Shown here: one piece after another, positions 1-7,900 of the stretch
Layout of the letters: each line of letters opens with the position of its first letter
Position numbering within the stretch: the first letter of the stretch is position 1
NCBI GenBank assembly: GCA_031398325.1
Contig: JANNNB010000130.1
Location: forward strand, 1-10,837
Reading direction: 5' to 3'
Source of the DNA: Sva-07 sp031398325
Lineage (GTDB): Bacteria; Actinomycetota; Acidimicrobiia; Acidimicrobiales; Ilumatobacteraceae
DNA: 10,837 nt
Position numbers and translations under genes: made by a program
The notes under the pieces: generated by a model
What the model saw: only the letters and a program-made list of their open reading frames with translations
Told to the model about the DNA's origin: nothing
Database searches by the model: none

Positions 1-24
1 AACGCTACTGCCGTCTCGCAACCA

Positions 25-111
25 CGAGTTGTTACGTGGGGTCAGGCACCACGTGACAACTCGGAGTGTCGGCGGTTGTTGCGAAGTGCCTGACCCCACA
101 CTGTTACAACT
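25..111. repeat. Composite inverted-repeat element, REP/BIME-like
   Basis: The first 126 bases hold no credible gene but are full of dyad symmetry. Bases 25-39 and 49-63 form a 15-position stem with a single T-G pair, closing a 9-base loop (40-48). The core at 36-49 (GTGGGGTCAGGCAC) recurs as an exact reverse complement at 86-99. The flanking AGTTGTTAC at 27-35 is echoed in inverted form at 103-111 with one mismatch and a 3-base bulge. The second copy can form its own weaker hairpin, with arms near 75-79 and 106-110. Two opposed hairpins sharing one core is the architecture of REP pairs (BIMEs) in other bacteria. It lies just past the stop codon of purH, so it may also act on the 3' end of that transcript, although no T-tract makes it a classical terminator. 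The symmetry is seen directly; the class is inferred. Confidence 0.6.
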
Positions 112-126
112 GGCGCTCGGGCGGTG

Positions 127-1644
127 TCAGTGGCGGAAGTGGCGTTCGCCGGTGAAGACCATGGCGATGCCGTGTTCGTCGGCGGCGGCGATGACTTCGT
201 CGTCGCGGACCGAACCACCGGGCTGGATCACTGCGGTGATGCCGGCCGCCGCTGCTGCGTCCAGGCCGTCACGGAATGGGAAGAATGCATCGCTCGCGCA
301 GGCGCCACCCGTGGCACGACCGGCCGAACGCTCGGCGGCGATCCGCGCGGAATCGAGCCGGTTCTGCTGCCCGGCGCCGATTCCGAGCGCCTGGCCGTCC
401 TTGACGTAGACGATGGCGTTGCTGCTCACGGCGGCACAGACCCGCCAGGCGAAGTCGAGATCGCGCCATTGCTCGTCGGTCGGTTGGGCGGTGGTCACGA
501 CGCGCCAGGCGTCGCTGCGGGGACCGACGGCATCGGGTTGCTGGACCAGGAACCCGCCATCGACCGGGCGAACATCGAAGGGCAGTGCCGACGGCGCCGC
601 GGCGGACAGCACCCGCAGGTTCTTCTTCGCCGCCAGGACCTCGAGCGCGGCCTCGTCGTAGTCGGGGGCGACGATCACCTCGGTGAACACGTCACCGAGC
701 GCTGTTGCGAGCTCGGCTGGCACGGTGCGGTTGAGGGCGACGATTCCACCGAACGCGCTGACCGGGTCGCATGCGTTGGCCATCGTGTACGCGTCGGCGA
801 TGTGGTCGGCGAGCGCGACGCCACAGGGATTGGCATGCTTGACGATGACACATGCGGGTTCGGCGAACGTCTGCACCAGCCGCCATGCGGCCTCGGTGTC
901 GAACACGTTGAGATAGCTGAGCTCCTTGCCACCGTGCTGGGTCATCACGTCCCACCAGCTGGTGCGTCCGGTCTGGCGGTAGCGGGCGCCTTGCTGATGT
1001 GGGTTCTCTCCGTAGCGGAGTGACTGCGCGAGTTCGAGCGACAGGTGGATCGACGGCGGCAGCACCGAATCGGTGGCGGCCGGTTCGAGCGCGTCCGTCT
1101 CGTCGAACCAGGTGACGATCGCCGCGTCGTAGCCGGCCGTGTGGGCGAACGCGGTGCGAGCGAGTCGACGGCGGGTTGCGTCCGTCAGTGCGCCGGCGGC
1201 GGCGATCTCGGCCAGGACCGGTTCGTAGTCGTCAGGGTCGACGACGACCCCGACGAAGGCGTGGTTCTTGGCCGCGGCGCGCACCATTGCGGGTCCGCCG
1301 ATGTCGATGAGTTGGATGCCGGGGTCGGTCGAGAACGGATAGAGGTTCACGACGACGAGGTCGATCGGTTCGATGTCGTACGCGGCCATGTCGGCTTGAT
1401 GATCGGGAAGCGTCGGATCGGCGAGGATCCCACCGTGGATCTTCGGGTGGAGCGTCACGACGCGGTGCCCGAGGATCGCCGGCACGCCCGTCAGCTCGAC
1501 GACGTCGGTGACTGGGATGCCGGGCTCGGCAATCGCCGCGGCGGTCCCGCCGCTCGACACGATCGTCCAACCGAGATCGCTCAGTCCCTGCGCGAACTCG
1601 ACGATGCCGGATTTGTCGTACACGGAGAGGAGGGCGGTGGGCAC
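127..1644 (-). CDS. purH: Bifunctional AICAR formyltransferase / IMP cyclohydrolase PurH
   Basis: This cytosolic enzyme performs the last two steps of de novo purine synthesis: formylation of AICAR by 10-formyl-tetrahydrofolate, then ring closure to IMP. At 505 residues it is full length for the family. The N-terminal MGS-like cyclohydrolase domain (about 1-145) has LTGVPAILGH, TLHPKIHGG (64-72), NLYPF (100-104), QLIDIGGPAM (111-120) and RAAAKNH (122-128). The formyltransferase domain carries RYGENPHQ (210-217), the catalytic KHANPCG (269-275), SAFGG (296-300), GAGQQNRLDS (423-432), SDAFFPFRDG and the family ending FTGERHFRH. The start is GTG at 1642-1644 and puts the usual ALLSVYDKSG at the N-terminus; no clear Shine-Dalgarno precedes it. 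One oddity is Val63 where the family normally has Lys (GRVKTLHP), a residue assigned to the cyclohydrolase site. purN, often adjacent in actinobacteria, is absent here. Identity is certain. Confidence 0.98.
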   Translation of the reverse strand: MPTALLSVYDKSGIVEFAQGLSDLGWTIVSSGGTAAAIAEPGIPVTDVVELTGVPAILGHRVVTLHPKIHGGILADPTLPDHQADMAAYDIEPIDLVVVNLYPFSTDPGIQLIDIGGPAMVRAAAKNHAFVGVVVDPDDYEPVLAEIAAAGALTDATRRRLARTAFAHTAGYDAAIVTWFDETDALEPAATDSVLPPSIHLSLELAQSLRYGENPHQQGARYRQTGRTSWWDVMTQHGGKELSYLNVFDTEAAWRLVQTFAEPACVIVKHANPCGVALADHIADAYTMANACDPVSAFGGIVALNRTVPAELATALGDVFTEVIVAPDYDEAALEVLAAKKNLRVLSAAAPSALPFDVRPVDGGFLVQQPDAVGPRSDAWRVVTTAQPTDEQWRDLDFAWRVCAAVSSNAIVYVKDGQALGIGAGQQNRLDSARIAAERSAGRATGGACASDAFFPFRDGLDAAAAAGITAVIQPGGSVRDDEVIAAADEHGIAMVFTGERHFRH

Positions 1645-1784
1645 GTCACGAAGGTAGCCAGTCGGCGATCGTCGCGGGCAATGTCACACGACGGCAATAG
1701 ACCGACTGCCCGAGACACAGGTACTACGGTCGAGTCGTCTCGTTGAGACGAACGACACACCGCCAACACTCCAGGAGGTTTCTG
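1645..1784. promoter_or_regulatory. Divergent spacer purH / membrane protein, with hairpin
   Basis: These 140 bases separate two divergently transcribed genes, so both promoters should lie here. A perfect 7-bp inverted repeat, TCGTCTC (1735-1741) and GAGACGA (1745-1751), is separated by GTT. It lies 34 bases before the GTG of the rightward gene and could be a 5'-UTR hairpin or an operator. No convincing -35/-10 pair could be assigned by eye. The repeat is seen directly; any regulatory role is inference. Confidence 0.4.
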
Positions 1785-2312
1785 GTGGATTTCAGCAAGT
1801 ACAAGCTTCACGACTGGCTCATGATCGGTGGTGGCGCCGCGATGCTCATCCTCGGTATGGCCCTCGATTGGACGAGTGTGAGCGTCGCCGGCTTCTCCAG
1901 CAGTGGCGACGGGCCGTTCGACTACTTCTTCACCGGCGGCATCGCGTGGCTCCTCGTCGTTGCCGTGGGTGTCCTGGCGTTCCTCAAGCCGATGGGCAAG
2001 CTCCCGGAGGCTCAGCCGTGGTCGCTCATCTTCCTCGGAATGTCCGGCCTCGCCGCGATCCTGATGATCCTTCGTGTCCTGCTCGGCGCACGATTCGACG
2101 GGGCCGACCGTGGCATGGGGATGTACGGCGCCATAATCTGGACCGGACTGTCCGTCGCTGGTGCCGTCATGAACTTCACGGCCTCGGGCGGGAACTTCAA
2201 CGACCTGAAGGACATGGACAAGCTCAAGAGCAGCTTCGGCGGAGCGAAGAACGACGGCGAGATGCCGCCCCCGCCGCCACCGCCGGTGCCTCCCGCACCT
2301 CCGGCGGTCTGA
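1785..2312 (+). CDS. Four-helix membrane protein with proline-rich C-terminal tail
   Basis: This is an uncharacterised 175-residue membrane protein. GTG at 1785 is chosen over an upstream in-frame ATG (1743) because a perfect AGGAGG (1773-1778) sits 6 bases before it, and the 14 extra codons would give an odd Arg/His-rich leader lying in the promoter hairpin. Four hydrophobic segments are visible at about residues 12-28, 50-67, 79-100 and 112-132. A polar stretch with several Lys and Asp (140-157) and a tail of seven consecutive prolines (161-167) followed by VPPAPPAV end the protein. It lies between sucD and purH, where M. tuberculosis, from memory, has Rv0954, also a four-helix protein with a long Pro/Gln-rich tail. 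It may be a positional and topological counterpart, but no sequence similarity can be claimed by eye. It converges on sucD with a 6-base gap. Function unknown. Confidence 0.85.
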   Translation: MDFSKYKLHDWLMIGGGAAMLILGMALDWTSVSVAGFSSSGDGPFDYFFTGGIAWLLVVAVGVLAFLKPMGKLPEAQPWSLIFLGMSGLAAILMILRVLLGARFDGADRGMGMYGAIIWTGLSVAGAVMNFTASGGNFNDLKDMDKLKSSFGGAKNDGEMPPPPPPPVPPAPPAV

Positions 2313-2318
2313 ACCCGG

Positions 2319-3215
2319 TTACAGGGCGGCGACGATCTCGGCCATCAGCTCGCCGGCTTCGGTCGGGTTGAGACCGACCTTCACACCGGCAGCGGCCAAG
2401 GCGTCCATCTTGCCCTGCGCCGTTCCCTTGCCACCCGACACGATGGCGCCGGCATGGCCCATCTTCTTGCCGGCCGGGGCGGTCACACCGGCGATGTAGG
2501 CGCTCATCGGCTTGGTCACGTTGGCGGCGATGTACTCCGCTGCCTCCTCCTCCGCTGACCCACCGATCTCACCGATCATCATGATCGCGTGCGTCTCCGG
2601 GTCGGCCTGGAAGCGCTCGAGGCAGTCGATGAAGTTCGTGCCCGGAACGGGGTCGCCGCCGATGCCGACACATGTCGACACCCCGATGCCCTTCTGCTTC
2701 AGCTCGTAGAGCGCCTGGTAGGTCAGGGTGCCGGAGCGACTCACGATGCCGACGTTGGGACCGTCGGACGTGGGGACCTGTGCGATCTCGCCGGCGGTGA
2801 TGCCGATGTTGCACTTGCCGGGGCTGATGATGCCGGGGCAGTTCGGGCCGAGCAGGCGGGTGTTCGGGAAGTCGCGGATCAGCGTGTTGTAGACCTTCGC
2901 CTCGTCCTGGGCCGGGATGCCCTCCGTGATGCAGACGATGAACTCGATGCCGGCCGCGGCCGCTTCGAGGATCGCTGCCGACGCGGCCTTCGGAGGTACC
3001 GCGACGAACGATGCAGTGGCGCCGGTCGCGGCGACGGCGTCGGCGACACTGTCGAAGATCGGGATGCCTTCGACGTCTTGACCGGCCTTGCCGGGCGTGA
3101 CGCCGCCGACGATCTGGGTGCCGTAGTCACGGTTGCGAAGGCCGTGGTACTTGCCCTGACCGCCGGTCAGACCCTGGACGATGACCTTGGTGTTCTCGTT
3201 GACGAAAATTGCCAT
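2319..3215 (-). CDS. sucD: Succinyl-CoA synthetase (ADP/GDP-forming) alpha subunit
   Basis: This is the catalytic alpha subunit of the TCA-cycle enzyme that interconverts succinyl-CoA and succinate with substrate-level phosphorylation. It works in the cytosol as a complex with SucC. The 298-residue length is normal. The N-terminal CoA-binding Rossmann domain contains VQGLTGGQGKYH (13-24) and GGVTPGKAG (37-45). The ligase domain has LLGPNCPGII (121-130), GIVSRSGTLTYQ (156-167), GIGGDPVPGTNF (184-195), and GEIGG (215-219), whose Glu contacts the active-site histidine in the family. The phosphohistidine is His254 in KKMGHAGAIVSGGKGTAQGK (250-269). The start is ATG at 3213-3215. It lies 9 bases after the sucC stop, and that TGA is the first part of TGAGGAA, which serves as the ribosome-binding site, so translation of the two genes is probably coupled. 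Identity is certain. Confidence 0.98.
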   Translation of the reverse strand: MAIFVNENTKVIVQGLTGGQGKYHGLRNRDYGTQIVGGVTPGKAGQDVEGIPIFDSVADAVAATGATASFVAVPPKAASAAILEAAAAGIEFIVCITEGIPAQDEAKVYNTLIRDFPNTRLLGPNCPGIISPGKCNIGITAGEIAQVPTSDGPNVGIVSRSGTLTYQALYELKQKGIGVSTCVGIGGDPVPGTNFIDCLERFQADPETHAIMMIGEIGGSAEEEAAEYIAANVTKPMSAYIAGVTAPAGKKMGHAGAIVSGGKGTAQGKMDALAAAGVKVGLNPTEAGELMAEIVAAL

Positions 3216-3224
3216 GACCGTTCC

Positions 3225-4376
3225 TCAGTTCGCGTTCGCGAGTGCTACGGCTGCACGAGCAGCCTCCAACATGGTCGGTTCCGACCGGAGCTTGTCCGTC
3301 GGGATGCCGGCGTCGAGCAGGATTTGGCGACCCTCCTCGGCGTTGGTCCCGTCGAGACGGATCACGATCGGCGCCCGCAGGTCGACGCGGCCCATGGCCT
3401 CGACGATGCCCTTGGCGACCTCTTCGCCGCGGGTGATGCCGCCGAAGATGTTGATCAGGATGGATTTGACGTTCTCGTCGAAGTTGATGACCTCCAGCGC
3501 TCCCGCCATCACGTCGGCGTTGGCACCGCCACCGATGTCGAGGAAGTTCGCGGCACTCCCGCCGACCTGGTTCACGACGTCGAGCGTCGACATGGCGAGA
3601 CCTGCGCCGTTCGCGATGATTCCGACCGACCCGTCGAGGCCGATGTACTGGAGGTCCTTCTCCTTGGCGAGTTGCTCGCGCTCGTCGAGCTCCTCCGTGG
3701 CGCTGAACGCCTCCCATTCGGGGTGTCGGAACGAGGCGTTGCCGTCGAGGGTGACCTTCGCGTCGAGCGCATGGACCTCGCCGGTCGGCTTGAGGATCAG
3801 CGGGTTGATCTCGGCGAGATCGCAGTCGCCCTCGGTGAAACAGCGGTAGAGCTTGACGAGGATGTCGGCGGCACCGTCGAGCGCCCGTTCGGGGAGCTTG
3901 GCGTCGACGCAGGCCTGGCGAGCCGTGGCCAGATCGAGCCCGTCGACCGGGTCGATGTGGAGCTTGACGATCGCGTCCGGGTTCGATTCGGCGACCGCCT
4001 CGATCTCGACACCGCCCTCGGCCGACAGCATCAGGAGATGCTTCTTGGCGGCGCGGTCGAGGGTGAAGCTGGCGTAGTACTCCTCGTCGATGTCGGAGGC
4101 GCTCTCGACCCAGATCCGCTTGACGATGTGGCCCTTGATGTCCATCCCGAGGATGTTGCCGGCGTGCTCACGCACCTCGGCTTCGTCGTTGGCGAGCTTG
4201 ATGCCGCCCGCCTTCCCGCGGCCACCGACCTGCACCTGGGCCTTCACCACGACCGGGTAACCGGCGCGGTTGGCCTCGGTGACGGCCTCGTCGACGGTGT
4301 CGGCCGGGCCACCGGGGCTGACCGGAATGTCGTAGCGGGCGAAGTACTGCTTGCCCTGGTACTCGAAGAGATCCAC
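3225..4376 (-). CDS. sucC: Succinyl-CoA synthetase (ADP/GDP-forming) beta subunit
   Basis: This is the nucleotide-binding beta subunit of succinyl-CoA synthetase, 383 residues, first gene of the sucCD operon. The N-terminal ATP-grasp domain begins with DLFEYQGKQYFARYDIPV (2-19) and contains VKAQVQVGGRGKAGG (44-58). The metal-ligand region shows AEINPL (188-193, Asn191) and LDAKVTLD (204-211, Asp205). The C-terminal ligase domain carries IIANGAGLAMSTLD (253-266), NFLDIGGGA (277-285), INIFGGITRGEEVAKGI (308-324) and VIRLDGTNAEEGRQIL (338-353). The start is GTG at 4374-4376, fixed by the family N-terminus. There is no good Shine-Dalgarno ahead of it, only a weak GCAG directly adjacent, so initiation may be weak or use a short leader. 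All key residues I can check are present. Confidence 0.98.
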   Translation of the reverse strand: MDLFEYQGKQYFARYDIPVSPGGPADTVDEAVTEANRAGYPVVVKAQVQVGGRGKAGGIKLANDEAEVREHAGNILGMDIKGHIVKRIWVESASDIDEEYYASFTLDRAAKKHLLMLSAEGGVEIEAVAESNPDAIVKLHIDPVDGLDLATARQACVDAKLPERALDGAADILVKLYRCFTEGDCDLAEINPLILKPTGEVHALDAKVTLDGNASFRHPEWEAFSATEELDEREQLAKEKDLQYIGLDGSVGIIANGAGLAMSTLDVVNQVGGSAANFLDIGGGANADVMAGALEVINFDENVKSILINIFGGITRGEEVAKGIVEAMGRVDLRAPIVIRLDGTNAEEGRQILLDAGIPTDKLRSEPTMLEAARAAVALANAN

Positions 4377-4460
4377 CTGCGGTTACTCGCTTTCTGAGGC
4401 GTTCGTGAGGCTGGAACCCTAGGTCGCCGGCCCTGAATCGAGCCAAACGGGGGGCAGACT
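4377..4460. promoter_or_regulatory. Divergent spacer sucC / Rieske-like protein
   Basis: These 84 bases should contain the sucCD promoter and that of the rightward gene. On the minus strand TAGGGT (plus 4416-4421) fits a TANNNT -10 hexamer for sucC. The nearest -35 candidate, TTGGCT (plus 4441-4446), lies 19 bases away, so the pairing is poor. On the plus strand a G-run at about 4449-4454 lies 6 bases before the GTG at 4461 and may serve as its ribosome-binding site. No operator-like repeat was seen. Confidence 0.3.
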
Positions 4461-4985
4461 GTGCGTGTGGCGATCTCCGCACCCCGACCATCGATCACGC
4501 TGAGATCGCCATGGGCGCGCGCGATCGTGCCGGTGATCGGTGGCATCCTCGTGATCGCCCTGATCGGGCTGTTCCTCTGGGGCATGGCCGCCTACATCTC
4601 CGGCGGCGAGACCACGGAGCGTCTCGCTCCCACGCGGTTCGAGGTCGGCAGCACGCAGAACGCAGCGAACATCGTGGCCGAAGACGGGCCGATCATGTTC
4701 CCCGGCCTCTACACGACGACCGGCGAGCGGACCTTCGTGATGAACCACGAGGGCGACGATCCGGCGACGGGTTGGACGGTCTACGCCGCCTACCCGGCCG
4801 ACCGAGACGCAACCTGCAACGTCGAACAGGTCGTGGGAACGAGCGACTTCATCGACTGCGACGGCAACACGATCGACGTGACGCTGTTGGCACCCCCGCC
4901 GGCGGGTGTGAACCCGATCGTGGAGAACGGCCGCACCCTGATCCTCGATCTGAGCGGCGTCACCGCTACAACCGTTCCAGCCTGA
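4461..4985 (+). CDS. Single-pass membrane protein with Rieske-like outer domain lacking cluster ligands
   Basis: This 174-residue protein has a short basic N-terminus, one membrane helix (about 21-46, AIVPVIGG... to AAYIS) and a C-terminal domain that should face outward. The domain runs from VGSTQNAANIV to ILDLSGVTATTVPA. Its second half, from WTVYAAYPADRDATCNVEQV (105-124) through FIDCDGNTID (130-139) to NGRTLILDLS, follows the spacing of a Rieske ferredoxin domain: Tyr/Ala strand, Cys loop with hydrophobic residues, Phe, second Cys-Gly loop, Asp, then a closing strand. Only Cys119 and Cys133 remain of the Cys-X-His and Cys-X2-His ligand pairs and no histidine follows them, so a 2Fe-2S cluster is not expected; the two cysteines could form a disulfide. 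The start is GTG at 4461, with another GTG two codons later equally possible. A hypothetical protein is the safe call; the Rieske resemblance is my inference from spacing. Confidence 0.8.
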   Translation: MRVAISAPRPSITLRSPWARAIVPVIGGILVIALIGLFLWGMAAYISGGETTERLAPTRFEVGSTQNAANIVAEDGPIMFPGLYTTTGERTFVMNHEGDDPATGWTVYAAYPADRDATCNVEQVVGTSDFIDCDGNTIDVTLLAPPPAGVNPIVENGRTLILDLSGVTATTVPA

Positions 4986-4999
4986 CCTGGCCGGGTCAG
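4982..4999. terminator. Possible bidirectional hairpin between convergent genes
   Basis: CTGACC (4982-4987) and GGTCAG (4994-4999) form a perfect 6-bp inverted repeat around TGGCCG. The two convergent genes end inside it: the TGA of the rightward gene (4983-4985) and the TGA of the leftward gene (4996-4998, complement) lie symmetrically in the two arms. There is no T-tract on either side, so an intrinsic terminator is not proven; a 3'-end stabilising hairpin is as likely. Confidence 0.35.
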
Positions 5000-7900
5000 C
5001 CGGCGATGATCCGGTCGGCACGCCGGCGGATGTAGGCCAGGCCCAGTCGCTCGGAGGTTGCGAGCGCCGCGGCAGCGAGTTCGACCGCCCGAGCGCGGTC
5101 GCCTGGACCGTCTCGCTGCTGCAGCATCTCAGCCCAGTGGACCTGCGTCGCCGCGAGGTACGAGACTGCGTCGGCCCGTTCGCACAGCGCCAGGGATTGC
5201 GCGAAGTGACGTTCCGCTCGGTCGTACCACCCGAGAGCGCTCGCCGCCGCGCCGACCCCGACACCGATGGGGTACTCGTACGTGCTGCCCGCCCAGGCGA
5301 ACTGACCGTCGAACGGGGCGGCGTAGTTGTAGGCGGCCTCCGCTTCGGCGAGGGCTCCCACCTGTGAGGCGATGCGTGCAACGCTCGAACAGGTGAGCAG
5401 GAAAACGGCGTTGCGCGGAACCATCGCGAAGTCGTCTGCGGCCACGGCTTCGACCTGGGGCCGACACAGCTCGACTCGATCGGTCTGGAGGTACACACCG
5501 CACAGCGCCATCCGCCACACCGGGATTGCCGGCTGTGCCTCGATGATCATCTCCAGAAGTCCCTCGAGGTCGGCGAGGTCGCCGCGCTCGTACTGCAGCC
5601 GGTAGCGGATCGCTGCACTCGTCGTTGCGCCGACTCCGAGGCCGACCCGAGCGCAGTAGCTCTCGTAATCGGACGTCAGCGCGTCACATTGCTCGAGTTG
5701 CCCTGCGAGGAGCGCACGCGACGCGCGCAGGTTCTTGACCCGGGCGATCAGCTGCGGGACGCGTAGGCGGTCGGCGAGCCGTTCCGCATTCAGCAGATCA
5801 TCGTCGCCCGGACCGACGTTGCCACGCAAGCTGTGACAGGTGCTGCGTGCGATGTAGGCGCTGCACAGGAGGTGGTCATCGATCCCGGCCGCCGCGTCGA
5901 CCATCTCCGATACCTCGACGAGCATCTGATCGAGCGCGGCAGGTTCGGTCATGTCGTAGACGACGAAGCGACTGCGCATCACCTCGGCCAGGAGGTGCGG
6001 ATCGTCGACGGATCGGGCCAGTGCGAGCGCCTGGTCGGAGAGCGCCCTCCGACGGGTGATCTCATCGGCCCAGAACAGTTCGTACGCCAGCGCCGACAAG
6101 ACGCTCGCGTGGGCTGCCGGAGTGAGACGATCGCTCCGATCCAGTACGTACTCGGCCAGCTCGACAACATGGTCGTCGATCCGACCGCCATCGCGACCAA
6201 CGATGCCGCCGGTGAGCGACACCACGATCCGGGCGAGCAACGCGACGTCATCGGTCTCGCGACCGAGCTGCTCAGCGTCGAGGAGGAGGTCGCGGCCGCG
6301 CGGATCATCGATGACGACGAGGGCGTCGCCAGCTGAGAAGAGCAGATCGGCCCGCACCCCGAGAGTGGGATGTTCGTCGAGCTCGAGGGCGTCGAGCGCC
6401 CGTCCGTAGTGCGCGGCCGCCTCCTCGAAGGCCAGATCGCTCCGCGCCATGTCGCCGGCCCGGCGGCAATAGTCCACTGCCTTGGCGATCTCACCGAGCG
6501 CGGCAGCCTCGGTGAAGTGTCGTGCCAACTCGTCGAGGTGGCTGTCGCCGTCACCGGTTGCTTCGAGCGCCAGGCCGACGGCTCGGTGGAGGCGCAGTCG
6601 GCGGCTGGTCGGCAGCTCGTCGTACAGGGTCGAGCGAACCAGGGCGTGCGCGAAGCGATAGGTGCCAGCGCGTCCCACCACCGCTTCGACCAGGTTGCCC
6701 GTCTCAGCGACCCCGACGGCGTCGAGAGCGCCATCGGATCCGCCGTCGACGACTCGGCCGAGCAATCGAAGGTCGAACTCACGCCCGATCACGGCCGCGA
6801 TCGCCAGCACCTCGTTCGTCGCCGGGTCGAGATTCGACAGGCGACGGCCGACGACCTCCCTGATGCCTTCGGGGATGCCGACCTCACCGAGAGAGAAGTC
6901 CGAAGTCCAGCGACCGTCGCGAAACACGAGGGCGCCGGACTCGCTCAGATGACGCAGCACCTCGCCGATGAAGAACGGGTTGCCCTCGGTTTCGCGTGAC
7001 ACGGCCGCGGCGAGTGCCAGCCCGTCCTCCGCGAGGTCGTGCCCCGCTGTACGTTCGAGAAACTGCCGCACGCCTTCGGCGTCGAGACCTTGGAGCATCA
7101 GCCGTTCGACGCCCGGCTGGCGACGCATGTCGGCAAGCATCTCCGACAGCGGGTGAGTTCGATCGAGATCGGTATCGCGATATGTGGCCACGATCAGCAG
7201 CGGCAGGCGCGATGTCGATTTGAGCAGGTGGCGGAGGAGCAACAAGGTCGGCTTACGCGCCCAGTGCACGTCGTCGAGCACCAGCACGACGGGCACCCTG
7301 GTCGACAGGTTGACGAGCAGTTCCGTCGCCGCTTCGAAGAGGCGGTTTCGCTCGGTCTCCGGATCGTCGCTGAGCCGCGGCCCGATACCGGGAACCAGCC
7401 GCTCCAACTCCGGTACGAGCGGGCTGAGTTCGCTCCCGAGGGGTCCGACCAGCTCACCGAGTCGATCCGGGTCGATCGTGTTCGCCAACCAGCGGAATGC
7501 TTCGACGAACGGTTGGTACGGGATGCTCAGTTCCTCGTCGCACGATCCCCACAACACCGCGCTCCCCTCCTGGTGCGCCGCGCGACAGAGTTCCTTGACC
7601 AAGCGGGTCTTGCCGATCCCCGGCTCGCCGCCGACGAACACAGCAAGGCGTCCGTCGGCCGTTGCGGTCTTCCACGCCCCGAGCAGGGCCTGATGCTGGT
7701 CGCCACGACCGACGAACCCGAATGCGTCGGCCTGCTCGACCTGCGGCGGGAGCGGCAATTCGATTCGGCCGACCGCGCTCTCCATGTCTGGCGACCACGC
7801 AACCTCGCACGCCGCGATCGGGGCCGGGAGCCCCTTGCCTTCGATGTCGCCGATCGAGGTCACCGCGTGGCTCGTGCGCGAACCTGCGAGCACGCGGACG

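Noticed and set aside
1..126. CRISPR array or attachment site at the left edge
   Set aside because: The repeats are inverted rather than direct, with only two copies and no spacer periodicity. No integrase or tRNA lies nearby.
2589..4397. Plus-strand open frame of 602 codons opposite sucCD
   Set aside because: It is the antisense shadow of two unmistakable genes. The translation is Asp/Val/Arg-rich without any domain, as expected from high-GC complementary frames.
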